Below are positions 27,006 to 36,024 of a stretch of DNA of 64,000 bases, one piece after another. Position numbers and translations under genes: made by a program. The number at the start of each line of letters is the position of its first letter. Position 1 is the first letter of the stretch. Where the stretch lies: the NCBI GenBank assembly GCA_963205455.1, contig CAUJJL010000045.1:1-64000 (forward strand). The letters run 5' to 3'. Origin of the DNA: Verrucomicrobiota bacterium. Its GTDB lineage: Bacteria; Verrucomicrobiota; Verrucomicrobiia; Opitutales; Opitutaceae. The notes under the pieces were generated by a model. That model saw only the letters and a list, made by a program, of their open reading frames with translations. It was not told the DNA's origin and searched no databases.

Positions 27006-29417
27006 ATGCGATTCCTACTTCCCGCCGCCCTTCTCCTCACAGGCTCCGCCCTGACCGCGGCGGATACTGTCGCCCTATGGTTGTTCGACGAACCCGTCGG
27101 TCTCTATCCCAGTACCCCGCTGGAGTCTTCAGCCGGCATTGACGCACCACTCGTCCTCGGGCTCGGTGGAAGCGTCGTGCCGGGCCGTTTCGGACAGGCG
27201 TTGAGCACGACGCCGTTTCCCTCCGTGACCATACCCTCGGAGGGTGAGCGCACCGCGGCGCTTCACCGTTTTCCTGTCCCGCCTGGACGCACAATGGAAC
27301 CGCTGAGCTGGCACAACGCACAGTTCACCGCGCTCATGACCAGCGGTGAGCGGCAGATTCGACGCGAGGTGACGTTTGCCCGGGTCACTCACAGCGATCT
27401 GAATCTCGGAGCCTTTGACTGGACGGTGGAGTTCTGGCTTCGCTCTCAGCCTGGACACGCCCAAGGTGTCGTGCTCGAACTCGGCACGGGGCCGCGGGGA
27501 GAAAATGACATCGTCACGCGCCTTTCCATCGACAGGAACGCCTCGCGCCTCATTTGGGAGAATCCCGGCAGCAGACGCATCAGCGTATCATCCCTTGCGG
27601 CAGCGATCAACGATACACAGGGATGGCATCACTACGCCTTCGTCCATGACGCCGCCCGCGGACGCCTCTTTCATTTTGTCGACGGACGCCCAATCGCGGA
27701 AACGTCCGCTGTCGGTTTCCATGCACTGCCCAAGGGTGATGAAGACTACCTCACGCTCGGTCGCGACGGCCACTGGACACGGCCGCTTGCAGGCGCTCTG
27801 GATGAGTTTCGAATTTCGCGCGGCGCCGTGTACACGGGAGCATTTGCCCCAACAAGTTTCGCGCCCGCCTGGCCGGAACCCAATTTCACTCCAGGTCCTC
27901 CCCTCCTCTTCGCGCCCAACAGCCCACGTCAGGAAGTGGTTGAACTTGGTACGAGACGGCACCTTTTTCTCGACGACAGCTTTATGGAGAGGCGAGAGAA
28001 CATCGCCTTCACCGTGCATCCGCCGCAGCGCATCGAACCCGTGTTCGCGGCGGGTCCAGGTCCTTTCCGCAAACACCTCACCGTGGTTGAGGATGAGAAG
28101 GGTCTCATTCGCATCTACAACGGCGGCCCCGACGACTACCTCATGGTGCATACCTCCACCGACGGCGTACACTTCACCGCGCCGGATACCGGCATGCATC
28201 ACAAGGGGCGACGGAATATTGTCATCGCAGAACCTGCCGCTCTGGGACGCCCAATCCTCGATCCTCAGGCACCGCCGGCTGAGCGCTGGAAATATGTGAG
28301 CGGCCTCGAGGGACGCGGCGTTTATTTGTACACGTCCGCCGACGGCTGGAAATGGACCCGGCAACGAACTGCCGTGCTGTCCTTCCGTTCCGGTTCGCAA
28401 TCAGGTCTATTCTACGACGACCAGCGTGGCTGCTACGTCGGCTATCATCGCACGGGATTTCCGCGCAGTGCTGGCGGAGGCACGCGACGTGAGTTCGTGA
28501 TGTCCGAAACCCGCGACATCCACCGCCCGTGGCCGGTCCCGCTGTTGTCGGCGGATCAGGTTCACGCCATTGCGGCAAAGAGACCTCTGCGAACCCCGCA
28601 GCCATGGTGGCTCGACAACGGCCCGCTCACGCCTGGCGACTTCGGAATCGAACTGCCGACAGTCTTTCAACCTGATGAACGCATTGATCCACCCGGAAGC
28701 GGCGTCTATGTGCCCAAGGCCGACAAATACCCGTGGGCCCCAGACGCCTATTTTGCGTTTCCGGTGATGTATTTCGATTACGAGGAGCCAGCGCAGCCCG
28801 CGACACGCCGCGTATTGTACGAAGACAAGTCGCGCGGCCTCGGGTCCGGCATGGTTGAAACACAGACTGCCGTGAGCCGCGACGGCATCCACTGGACCCG
28901 CTTCCCCTCGCCGACCTACCTCCAGGTTGGCGAGTACGCAGGTCGGAATCTGCATCAAATCTATATTGCCGAAGGCATGGTCCGGCGCGGCGATGAGATC
29001 TGGCAGTATTTCTTCGGCAACGAAGAGTATCATTCCCCCGCACGTCGCCTGACTGACGGCGGCATGGTCTATCGCGCGGTGCAGCGCCTCGACGGATTTG
29101 TCTCCGCCGATGCACCCTACGATCGCATGGGCCTGATCATCACGCGACCATTCACATTCACTGGGCAAAGCCTGGAATTGAACATCAACACTGGAGCGAT
29201 GGGCTATGCCCAAGTCGGTTTCGAGGATCAGGAGGGGCGCCCGATTCCAGGTTTCGGCGTGGACGACTGCGTCTATATCAATGGCAACTTTGTCCACCAC
29301 AGCGTCGAATGGCTCGGCCATGGAAAAGACGTGTCGTCCATCGCCGGCCGACCCGTGCGCCTCGTGGTCCGCCTGCGCGGCGCCTCCCTGTACGCGCTGC
29401 AATTTCTCCCGCGATGA
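27006..29417 (+). CDS. Exported LamG + five-bladed-propeller-like protein (copy B)
   Basis: 803 residues from ATG 27006, chosen because the signal MRFLLPAALLLTGSALTAA begins there (the frame reaches back to 26952). It is colinear with copy A over its full length: TVALWLFDEPVGLYPS, a LamG domain with FDWTVEFWLRS and GALDEFRISRG, RRHLFLDDSFM, LFYDDQRGCYVGYHRTGF, WWLDNGPLTPGDFGIELP, ETQTAVSRDGIHWTRFP, GMVRRGDEIWQYFF and QVGFEDQEGRPIPGFGVDDCVYING. The copies have diverged substantially, which suggests different substrates rather than a recent duplication. It overlaps the kinase gene by 4 bases. Confidence 0.75.
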   Translation: MRFLLPAALLLTGSALTAADTVALWLFDEPVGLYPSTPLESSAGIDAPLVLGLGGSVVPGRFGQALSTTPFPSVTIPSEGERTAALHRFPVPPGRTMEPLSWHNAQFTALMTSGERQIRREVTFARVTHSDLNLGAFDWTVEFWLRSQPGHAQGVVLELGTGPRGENDIVTRLSIDRNASRLIWENPGSRRISVSSLAAAINDTQGWHHYAFVHDAARGRLFHFVDGRPIAETSAVGFHALPKGDEDYLTLGRDGHWTRPLAGALDEFRISRGAVYTGAFAPTSFAPAWPEPNFTPGPPLLFAPNSPRQEVVELGTRRHLFLDDSFMERRENIAFTVHPPQRIEPVFAAGPGPFRKHLTVVEDEKGLIRIYNGGPDDYLMVHTSTDGVHFTAPDTGMHHKGRRNIVIAEPAALGRPILDPQAPPAERWKYVSGLEGRGVYLYTSADGWKWTRQRTAVLSFRSGSQSGLFYDDQRGCYVGYHRTGFPRSAGGGTRREFVMSETRDIHRPWPVPLLSADQVHAIAAKRPLRTPQPWWLDNGPLTPGDFGIELPTVFQPDERIDPPGSGVYVPKADKYPWAPDAYFAFPVMYFDYEEPAQPATRRVLYEDKSRGLGSGMVETQTAVSRDGIHWTRFPSPTYLQVGEYAGRNLHQIYIAEGMVRRGDEIWQYFFGNEEYHSPARRLTDGGMVYRAVQRLDGFVSADAPYDRMGLIITRPFTFTGQSLELNINTGAMGYAQVGFEDQEGRPIPGFGVDDCVYINGNFVHHSVEWLGHGKDVSSIAGRPVRLVVRLRGASLYALQFLPR

Positions 29418-30601
29418 GCGACTTCCTCCTCGCCGATGATCTCAGCGGAGGCCTGGAAGTCGGAGCGTCGTTCAGGCGACACGGGCATCCAGTCGTCGTT
29501 CCTCTCAGATCGGCCCAACTATCGCCTCAAGGCCTGACCGTGCTCACAACGGAAACGCGCAATCTCCCATCGGAAACCGCCCGCGAGATCGTGACAAGCC
29601 TGCTGAAGGAGCAACTCTCGACCGGCGGACGTCTGCTGCTGAAAAAAATTGATTCGACGCTGCGCGGTCCACTCGGCGCCGAACTGCGCGCAGTCAACGA
29701 GACGCTGCGCCCGCCGCGCATGATCCTGTGCCCGGCAAATCCCGCCACGGGTCGCACCGTTCGAGATGGCATCCTTCTCGTCGATGGAGTTCCGCTAAGT
29801 GAAACGCCGTTTCGCGACGATCCCATCTGGCCCGCCCGCGACAGTCGCATCGCGCCGCTGCTGGACGACTCCGGACTTAAGTGCGACCACCTCTCGCTCG
29901 ACACGGTGCGCCGCGGTGGTGCCCAGCAGCAACTCGCACAGGATCCATCCCGATCTCGGATTGTTGTCTGTGATGCCGAAACGCCCGCCGATATCGACAA
30001 GATCGTCACGGCGACCCGCGCTGCCGAGCCGGACGCTGTCTTTGTCGGCGCCAATGGACTCGCAGTCAGCCTGGCTGCGATCTTGCCGACACCTCGTTCG
30101 ACGATAGCGCCATCCCCCATCCGCGTCGATACGCTGCTGATTGTGTGCGGGACCCGGCATCCGGCATCCCATCGCCAGATCGAGCGTCTCGCCGATGCAG
30201 GCCTTGCCACGGTCGTTACGGTCAGGTCCGGCAAATTCACGCCGACAGCTGCCGCAGCAGAAATCCGACAGGCTTTCATCCAGAAGCGCATTGTGGCGCT
30301 TCGTTTCGATCCCTCGGTACTCGAGCCGTCTCACACCCTTCAAGCCTTCATCGCCCAAAGCGTGGCGACATTTGCATCCTCACGTGTTCCCGGAGCCTAC
30401 TTTTTTACTGGCGGAGAAACCGCATGGAACGCCTGCAAGAGCCTCGGGGGAGGACAGCTTCTAATTCACGGGCCATGGGAGACTGCGGTCGTCGAGGCCG
30501 AACTCGACTGCCTCAACCATACTCTCGCCGTATTTACGAAGCCAGGCGGCTACGGAGATCCAGATCTTCTCGTGCGGTTCGTAATATCAATGATGAAATA
30601 G
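29414..30601 (+). CDS. Four-carbon acid sugar kinase family (DUF1537)
   Basis: 395 residues from ATG 29414 (an upstream shadow frame begins at 29309). Signatures: FLLADDLSGGLEVGASF at the N-terminus, LKKIDSTLRGPLGAEL, CPANPATGRTVRDGILLVDG, and the C-terminal ATP-binding part with CGTRHPASHRQI, FTGGETAWNA and FTKPGGYGDPDLL. The family phosphorylates threonate, erythronate or related four-carbon acids (DtnK, LtnK, OtnK types). It works with the PdxA2-like enzyme encoded upstream. It is the last gene of the ATGA-coupled run; a 223-base regulatory gap follows. Confidence 0.88.
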   Translation: MSDFLLADDLSGGLEVGASFRRHGHPVVVPLRSAQLSPQGLTVLTTETRNLPSETAREIVTSLLKEQLSTGGRLLLKKIDSTLRGPLGAELRAVNETLRPPRMILCPANPATGRTVRDGILLVDGVPLSETPFRDDPIWPARDSRIAPLLDDSGLKCDHLSLDTVRRGGAQQQLAQDPSRSRIVVCDAETPADIDKIVTATRAAEPDAVFVGANGLAVSLAAILPTPRSTIAPSPIRVDTLLIVCGTRHPASHRQIERLADAGLATVVTVRSGKFTPTAAAAEIRQAFIQKRIVALRFDPSVLEPSHTLQAFIAQSVATFASSRVPGAYFFTGGETAWNACKSLGGGQLLIHGPWETAVVEAELDCLNHTLAVFTKPGGYGDPDLLVRFVISMMK

Positions 30602-30614
30602 GTATTATTTCATC
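30592..30614. promoter_or_regulatory. 9-bp inverted repeat GATGAAATA / TATTTCATC
   Basis: Perfect arms at 30592-30600 and 30606-30614 around GGTAT, overlapping the stop of the kinase gene and at the upstream edge of the TonB receptor promoter region. The same half-site occurs three times in the promoter region of the LacI gene at 14606. There is no T-run behind it, so an operator is more likely than a terminator. Confidence 0.45.
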
Positions 30615-30824
30615 TATCGGCGCCCCCTCCGATCGAAAACTCAATTCACGCCTACTTCACTGGTAAAACCGAACAGACAGTCGCTATCATCATCATTTGA
30701 TTTCTCTCTTTTTTTATTTCAATCGTTGACAATACTTCTATTTCACTATCCCTAATTCACGGCCACCTCACGGAATGAACGTGGCCGCTATCGCCTCGTC
30801 GCACCCCTCGCACCTCCCCAACCC
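30602..30824. other. Promoter region of the second TonB receptor
   Basis: 223 bases, AT-richer than the surrounding genes (a T-run near 30710-30720). TTGACA occurs at 30726-30731, but no well-spaced -10 follows, so I do not call a promoter. TATTTCA at 30739-30745 partly repeats the ATGAAATA/TATTTCAT half-site. Confidence 0.4.
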
Positions 30825-33680
30825 ATGAGATTCTATCTACTCCCGCTCCATCGCGGCCTTGGTGCCGCTTTGCTCATTGCTGCTGGCGCGCTCAGCGCGC
30901 GTGCCACCGAAATCGTCGGAGTCGTTTCCGATGCCAAATCGCAGACCCTCCTTCCTGGAGCATCCATCGTTATCGTGGAAAATGGTCGCACTGCCGTCGC
31001 CGATGAGCAGGGGCGTTTCCGTTTCGCGAACATTGAAGGCGGCAACTACACGCTGCGCACCTCCTTCCTGGGTTACGAGAGCACCTCGGAGGCGATCACC
31101 GTGCCTGGCTCGGGTGTGCTCAACATTCCGGTGAAGATGGGCGAACAAGTGCTGCAGCTCGAAAAGCTCGTCGTTGAAGGATATCGCGAAGGCCGCGCCA
31201 AGGCTCTCCAGCAAAAGCGTTCTTCCCAAAGCCTGGTCGACATTGTGTCCGCCGATTCGGTCGGAAACCTTCCCGATCGCAACGTCGCGGATGCGCTCTC
31301 CCGGTTGCCCGGCATCTCGATCGTCGCCGACAACGGCGAAGGCCGCTTCGTCACAATCCGCGGCGCGGAGGCCAATCTCAACGCAGTGACGCTCAACGGC
31401 GCCACGATCGCCGCCCCTGGCGTCGACGGCCGCTCGGGTCGCTCAATGCCGCTCGACGTCATCAGTTCCTCACAGATTTCCCAGATCGAGGTCGTGAAAA
31501 CGATCACGCCAGACATGGACGGAACCGGCATCGGCGGCGCGATCAACATCCGCAGCGCGAGCGCCTTCGACCGCCCTTCGCGCTTCCTGAGCGGATCACT
31601 CGCGATGGGTTACAGCGATTTGGCCAACGACAAGATCTACGAGGGCGACGTCACATACTCAGACCGCTTCGGTGCCAACAAGACCATCGGCGTGGCACTC
31701 GCCGGCAGCTTCTCGCGCCGCCCTTTCCGCACCGAAGCCATCCAATCCGATTGGAGGGTGGGAACGGTCAACAATGTCTCGGTCATTGCGCCCGACTCCA
31801 TCCAAATTCTCCCTGAGGACGCCGTGCGCAAACGCACCGGCCTCAATGCGAACTTCGAATATCGTCCTTCGACCAACCTTCAGCTCTACCTCCATACGAT
31901 CTTCAATGAGTTCGACGAGGAGAACTATCGTCAGGAAGTCTCCAACGGCCAGAACGGCAACCTCACGATCCTCAACGACCACAGCGTGGTCTGGGGCCGG
32001 GCCCGCTCGGAACGCCGCGCATTCTACAATCCGCGCAATCAGAAACTCTTCAACGTCACGGGTGGTGCTGTCATCCACAGCGGCAACCTCACCATCACCC
32101 CCGAACTCACCTACTCCTTCGCGCAGGAGGAGCAGAACTCCGGCTTCAACACCGGCCAGTTCCGCGGCGGCAATTCCTCTGCCGGCCCGATGACCCTCGA
32201 CTGGAGCGAATTCCGCATCGGTTTCTCCACGACCTCAACCGACTACGCGAACCCTGCCCAGTACCCGCTTCGTCGCTTCAACTTTGAAACCTCAACCGTG
32301 GAGGAGAACACCTATACGCCGAAGGTCGACTTCAAGTGGGACCTCGATCAATTCCTCGGAGGCACGGGATCCATCAAGGTCGGCGCCAAGGCCAACACGC
32401 GCAAGCGGTTCGTCCACGACAACTCCGCACGCTACGTCGCAGGCACCATCAATCCGACAATCGCAACCATCGGTGCCGCCAAATCTCCCGGGCAGACCGT
32501 GCTCGGAAAATACAACACGGTCTTTGACCTCGATTACTTCGTGATGAGGGACTGGGTAAGTGCGAATCTGGCCGGTCTCAACTACGACGCCGACGGCTCT
32601 GCCCAGAACAATTCAGAGGACACGTACGACCTGACAGAGGATATCTACGCCGGCTATGCAATGGGCACTGCAACCTGGGGAAAATTCACCCTTCTCGGCG
32701 GCGCGCGCTACGAATACACGGACGCAACGATCTCGGGCAAGGAATACCGGAGCTTCGGCGGCGCCTTCCAAGGGCTCTTCGATAACAAAGGGAGTTTCAA
32801 CTACGACAACCTCCTGCCGAATCTCCAAGGACGCTACGAGTTCGCGAAAAACCTCATAGCCCGTGCATCCTTCACCAGCACGGTGGGCCGCCCGCGCTAT
32901 GAGTACATGTCACCCAAATCGAGCCTCGTCTATCAGACCGATACCGTCTCTCCAACTCCCGGCTATCCAAACACCGGTGTCCTCACCATCGGCAACCCCG
33001 ATCTGCAGGCTTTCGAGTCGAATAATTTCGATGTCTCGCTCGACTACTACCTGGAATCTGGCGGCATCCTCTCCATTGCTGGCTTTTACAAGGACATCAA
33101 GAATCCGATCTACCGCTTCAGCGAAACCCAACGCAGTGTCACCTACAACGGCCTGAACTTCGAGCAGCTCGATTCGCAGATCTACCGGAATGCTGACAGC
33201 GGCAAGGTGAAGGGCATCGAGCTGAACGTGCAGCTTCCGCTCACGTTCCTCCCGGGTTTCCTCGACGGGCTAGGCATCGACGCAAACTACACCCTCGTCG
33301 ATTCCGAGGTCACTGTCCCAAACCGCACCGGTCTGCCGTTCTTCGAGCAGCCCGACAAGTCAGCAAACCTTGCCCTCTACTACCAGAAATACCGCTTCCA
33401 GGCGCGCGTTGCATGGAACTTCCAATCAGAAAGCCTTCGTGAAATCCGTCCGCTTTTCTCGATCAATGGCACAACCCAGCCAGGAGACTATTATCGCGCC
33501 GACCACTACTCCATCGACGCACAGGCAAGCTACAAACTGACCGAAGACTTCCGCCTGTTCGTCAATGGCCAGAACCTCACCAACCAGGCTCAGGACACCT
33601 ACACCGGCGCCAAGTATCGGCTGCGCTACTCGCGCGAGTTCGGCTACAACATCCGCGGAGGCATCCAGTTCATTTTCTAG
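30825..33680 (+). CDS. TonB-dependent receptor with carboxypeptidase-regulatory-like domain
   Basis: 951 residues, ATG 30825. Signal peptide LGAALLIAAGALSARA; then a carboxypeptidase-regulatory-like beta-sandwich (residues about 28-115: IVGVVSDAKSQTLLPGASI, FRFANIEGGNYTLRTSFLGY); plug domain with LQLEKLVVEGY, DALSRLPGISIVADNGEG, FVTIRGAEANLNAVTLNG and QIEVVKTITPDMDGTGIGGA; then the barrel, which closes with NIRGGIQFIF. This layout is typical of carbohydrate receptors of the SusC-like or oar-like type. No SusD-like partner is seen. It stands between the acid-sugar operon and three exported or cupin enzymes and probably delivers their substrate. Confidence 0.94.
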   Translation: MRFYLLPLHRGLGAALLIAAGALSARATEIVGVVSDAKSQTLLPGASIVIVENGRTAVADEQGRFRFANIEGGNYTLRTSFLGYESTSEAITVPGSGVLNIPVKMGEQVLQLEKLVVEGYREGRAKALQQKRSSQSLVDIVSADSVGNLPDRNVADALSRLPGISIVADNGEGRFVTIRGAEANLNAVTLNGATIAAPGVDGRSGRSMPLDVISSSQISQIEVVKTITPDMDGTGIGGAINIRSASAFDRPSRFLSGSLAMGYSDLANDKIYEGDVTYSDRFGANKTIGVALAGSFSRRPFRTEAIQSDWRVGTVNNVSVIAPDSIQILPEDAVRKRTGLNANFEYRPSTNLQLYLHTIFNEFDEENYRQEVSNGQNGNLTILNDHSVVWGRARSERRAFYNPRNQKLFNVTGGAVIHSGNLTITPELTYSFAQEEQNSGFNTGQFRGGNSSAGPMTLDWSEFRIGFSTTSTDYANPAQYPLRRFNFETSTVEENTYTPKVDFKWDLDQFLGGTGSIKVGAKANTRKRFVHDNSARYVAGTINPTIATIGAAKSPGQTVLGKYNTVFDLDYFVMRDWVSANLAGLNYDADGSAQNNSEDTYDLTEDIYAGYAMGTATWGKFTLLGGARYEYTDATISGKEYRSFGGAFQGLFDNKGSFNYDNLLPNLQGRYEFAKNLIARASFTSTVGRPRYEYMSPKSSLVYQTDTVSPTPGYPNTGVLTIGNPDLQAFESNNFDVSLDYYLESGGILSIAGFYKDIKNPIYRFSETQRSVTYNGLNFEQLDSQIYRNADSGKVKGIELNVQLPLTFLPGFLDGLGIDANYTLVDSEVTVPNRTGLPFFEQPDKSANLALYYQKYRFQARVAWNFQSESLREIRPLFSINGTTQPGDYYRADHYSIDAQASYKLTEDFRLFVNGQNLTNQAQDTYTGAKYRLRYSREFGYNIRGGIQFIF

Positions 33681-33741
33681 TTCAAGCTACCTCCCGCCTG
33701 TCCAGGCCTGACCTCAACCGCGGGGCCTGCCCTTACCGCCG

Positions 33742-34602
33742 ATGCGCCGCCTCCTGCCCACGCTAACCGTGCTCTCTGTCGGCATTGCATTTTCCGCTAC
33801 CGCAGCGGAAAAATACTGTCGCTTCGCTGACCACGCAGGTGCCACCCATTATGCCCGCGTCGACGGCGACACGTTGCTGTCCCTCGACGCAGCCCCCTGG
33901 TCCGGAGGAAAAGAAACAGGCGTCCGCATTGCACTCGCCGACGCGAAACTCCTGCCGCCTTCCGAGCCGCGAAATATTCTCTGCCTCGCCAATTCCTACG
34001 CTGGCAAGGACCCGAACCCACCGGCATTCATACGGTGGTTTGCCAAATCGAACGGCGCCGCCGCCACGGACGGCGATCCGGTCGCAATCCCACCGATCGT
34101 CGACCAGTTGAAAACCGAGGCGGAGGTCGTCCTCATCGTCGGCCGCCGATTGCGCAACGCGACCGAGGACGAGGCCCGGGCGGCAATCTTCGGCTACGCG
34201 GTCGGCAATGAACTCTTCGGATTTCCCGAATCCTTCCAGCGCCTGCACGGCGACGCCCCCGGGCGCACAGAGGTCATGCTCGCTGCAGGGTTGAAGCTCG
34301 GCGACCACTTCGCCCCCTTCGGTCCCTTTATCGAACGGGGCAGCGAATGGAAGGATCGACGACGCGTCCTCAGCATCACGAACTCCTCGACCGGAAAATC
34401 CATCGAGCACGCATCGGATACAAAAGGCCTGCTTTACCCACCTGCAAAGATTCTCACCGAACTCTCCCGCGTACTCACCCTTGAACCCGGTGATATTGTT
34501 TTCACGGGCTCCGACCGTTCATTCATCGTCGACGCCGGCGACACCATCACCATCGAGATCGAAGGTCTCGGCAAGCTCACCAACCGCATCGTCAAGCCAT
34601 GA
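33742..34602 (+). CDS. Fumarylacetoacetate hydrolase (FAH) family protein with signal peptide
   Basis: 286 residues, ATG 33742. Sec signal RRLLPTLTVLSVGIAFSATAA. FAH fold: ILCLANSYAGKDPNPP, the metal ExE pair in KTEAEVVLIVGRR, and the C-terminal GDIVFTGSDRSFIVDAGDTI plus IEIEGLGKLTNRIV. The usual GYxxxNDxSxRD motif, whose Asp binds the metal, reads GYAVGNELFGFP here, so the ligand is Glu or has moved. The family hydrolyses or hydrates 2,4-dioxo and 2-keto-3-deoxy acids and is normally cytoplasmic. It lies 61 bases after the TonB receptor and 96 before the dehydratase. Confidence 0.82.
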   Translation: MRRLLPTLTVLSVGIAFSATAAEKYCRFADHAGATHYARVDGDTLLSLDAAPWSGGKETGVRIALADAKLLPPSEPRNILCLANSYAGKDPNPPAFIRWFAKSNGAAATDGDPVAIPPIVDQLKTEAEVVLIVGRRLRNATEDEARAAIFGYAVGNELFGFPESFQRLHGDAPGRTEVMLAAGLKLGDHFAPFGPFIERGSEWKDRRRVLSITNSSTGKSIEHASDTKGLLYPPAKILTELSRVLTLEPGDIVFTGSDRSFIVDAGDTITIEIEGLGKLTNRIVKP

Positions 34603-34698
34603 CCGCGCGCCCGACCCCCAGCCTCGGCCTCATCTGCGACTGCGATCCGACCGAACAAATGCCCCTGTGCGCCCAAGTAACCCTTTGCTCCGCTCCCC

Positions 34699-36006
34699 AT
34701 GCTTGATAGACGATCCTTTCTCACCGCAGGCCTCGCCGGTGCCGCATCGGCACTGACCCCGCACCTCCTCGCGCAGGCTCCTACACTCAGTGAAACCCAG
34801 GAGAAGGGAAACCTCTCAGCACTGCGCATCACGGGCCTGAAGACATTCCTGGTCGATGCCGGGAACGACGAGAACTTCGTCTTCGTCAAGATCCACACCG
34901 ATCAGGGCATCACAGGCCTCGGTGAAGGGACGCTTGCCACCAAATGCCGGACGGTCGCGACGGCAATCGAGGAGCACAAGCGCTTCCTCGTGGGAAAGAA
35001 TCCCGCGGAAATCGAACGACTCTGGCAGACAATGTTCCGCGGACCGCGCTATCGGGGCGGCCCGGTTCTGATGTCCGCCCTCAGTGCCGTGGAGATCGCA
35101 CTCTGGGACATCCTCGGCAAGGCGCTCGGCGTGCCGATCTACCAGCTCCTTGGCGGCAAGGCGCGCGACAAGGTTCGGCTCTATTGCCATGAGGGCTACC
35201 TCGAACGGATCAGCCATCGCAAACGCCGGCGCCCCAAGAACCGCGAAGAGGAAATCGCCCTCTGGAAGCAAAAACAGGCCGATGGCTGGACCTGCATCAA
35301 GGGGAGTTTCTTCCCCGCCGAAAAACGCGTCATCGATTTTCCCCGGGCTCTGCATGAAGGCATAGCGATGCTCACAGACATCCGCGCTGCGGTCGGTCCC
35401 GACTTTGACATCATAGCCGAACTGCACGCAAAGGCCCCGCCTTCCTGGGCATCCGAGTTCTGCCGACTGGCCGAGCCCCTGCGTCCGCTCTGGGTCGAGG
35501 AAGCCACTCAACTCGAAAACGAGGACCTTGGAGAACTTCGCCTCCTGCGCAACCGCACGCGAGTGCCGCTGGCGACAGGCGAACGGCTGACGAGCCGCTA
35601 CCATTTCGGCCCGCTTTGCGCTGAACACCTTGTCGATGTCATCATGCCGGATGTTGTCCACGTCGGCGGCATCCTGGAGATGAAAAAGATCGCCGCTCTC
35701 GCCGAGTGCTTCCGGGTCGATGTCTCACCCCATACACCGCAAAGCGAGGTCAGCAACATGGCGTCCCTCCACGTCTGCATGTGCACGCCGAACGCCACAC
35801 TTCTCGAACTGGGCAGCGGCCACGACCCATTCTGGAGCGACCTCTTCCGAGGTGGCGGCATTCGGATTGAGCGCGGTTATGCACTGCCACCCGAAAAGCC
35901 AGGCCTCGGTCTCGAACTCGACGAAGCCGTCGCAGCAAAATATCCCTACGAGGAAAAGAACTACGATATCCTGCGCACTCCTGACGGCGCCCCAGCCGAT
36001 CGCTGA
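34699..36006 (+). CDS. Enolase-superfamily dehydratase (MR/MLE, galactonate-dehydratase-like) with Tat signal
   Basis: 435 residues, ATG 34699. The start MLDRRSFLTAGLAGAASAL is a twin-arginine signal. The capping domain has FVFVKIHTDQGITGLGEG and SAVEIALWDILGKALGVP; the barrel shows KQADGWTCIKGSF, metal ligands in IIAELHAK, LWVEEAT and ATGERL, and a catalytic His in VDVSPHTPQSEV. The ligand set and SPHTP motif place it near the galactonate/gluconate dehydratase branch, which turns an aldonate into a 2-keto-3-deoxy acid. The first ligand motif is ELH instead of the more usual DxH. Export through Tat implies folding with the metal in the cytoplasm before transport. It lies 18 bases from the bicupin gene. 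Confidence 0.88.
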   Translation: MLDRRSFLTAGLAGAASALTPHLLAQAPTLSETQEKGNLSALRITGLKTFLVDAGNDENFVFVKIHTDQGITGLGEGTLATKCRTVATAIEEHKRFLVGKNPAEIERLWQTMFRGPRYRGGPVLMSALSAVEIALWDILGKALGVPIYQLLGGKARDKVRLYCHEGYLERISHRKRRRPKNREEEIALWKQKQADGWTCIKGSFFPAEKRVIDFPRALHEGIAMLTDIRAAVGPDFDIIAELHAKAPPSWASEFCRLAEPLRPLWVEEATQLENEDLGELRLLRNRTRVPLATGERLTSRYHFGPLCAEHLVDVIMPDVVHVGGILEMKKIAALAECFRVDVSPHTPQSEVSNMASLHVCMCTPNATLLELGSGHDPFWSDLFRGGGIRIERGYALPPEKPGLGLELDEAVAAKYPYEEKNYDILRTPDGAPADR

Positions 36007-36024
36007 TGCTCCCACGCTTCCTCC

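Noticed and set aside
30726-30749. TTGACA ... CACTAT as a sigma-70 promoter for the second TonB receptor
   Set aside because: The spacer is only 12-13 bases and no better -10 lies at 16-18, so it is not called.
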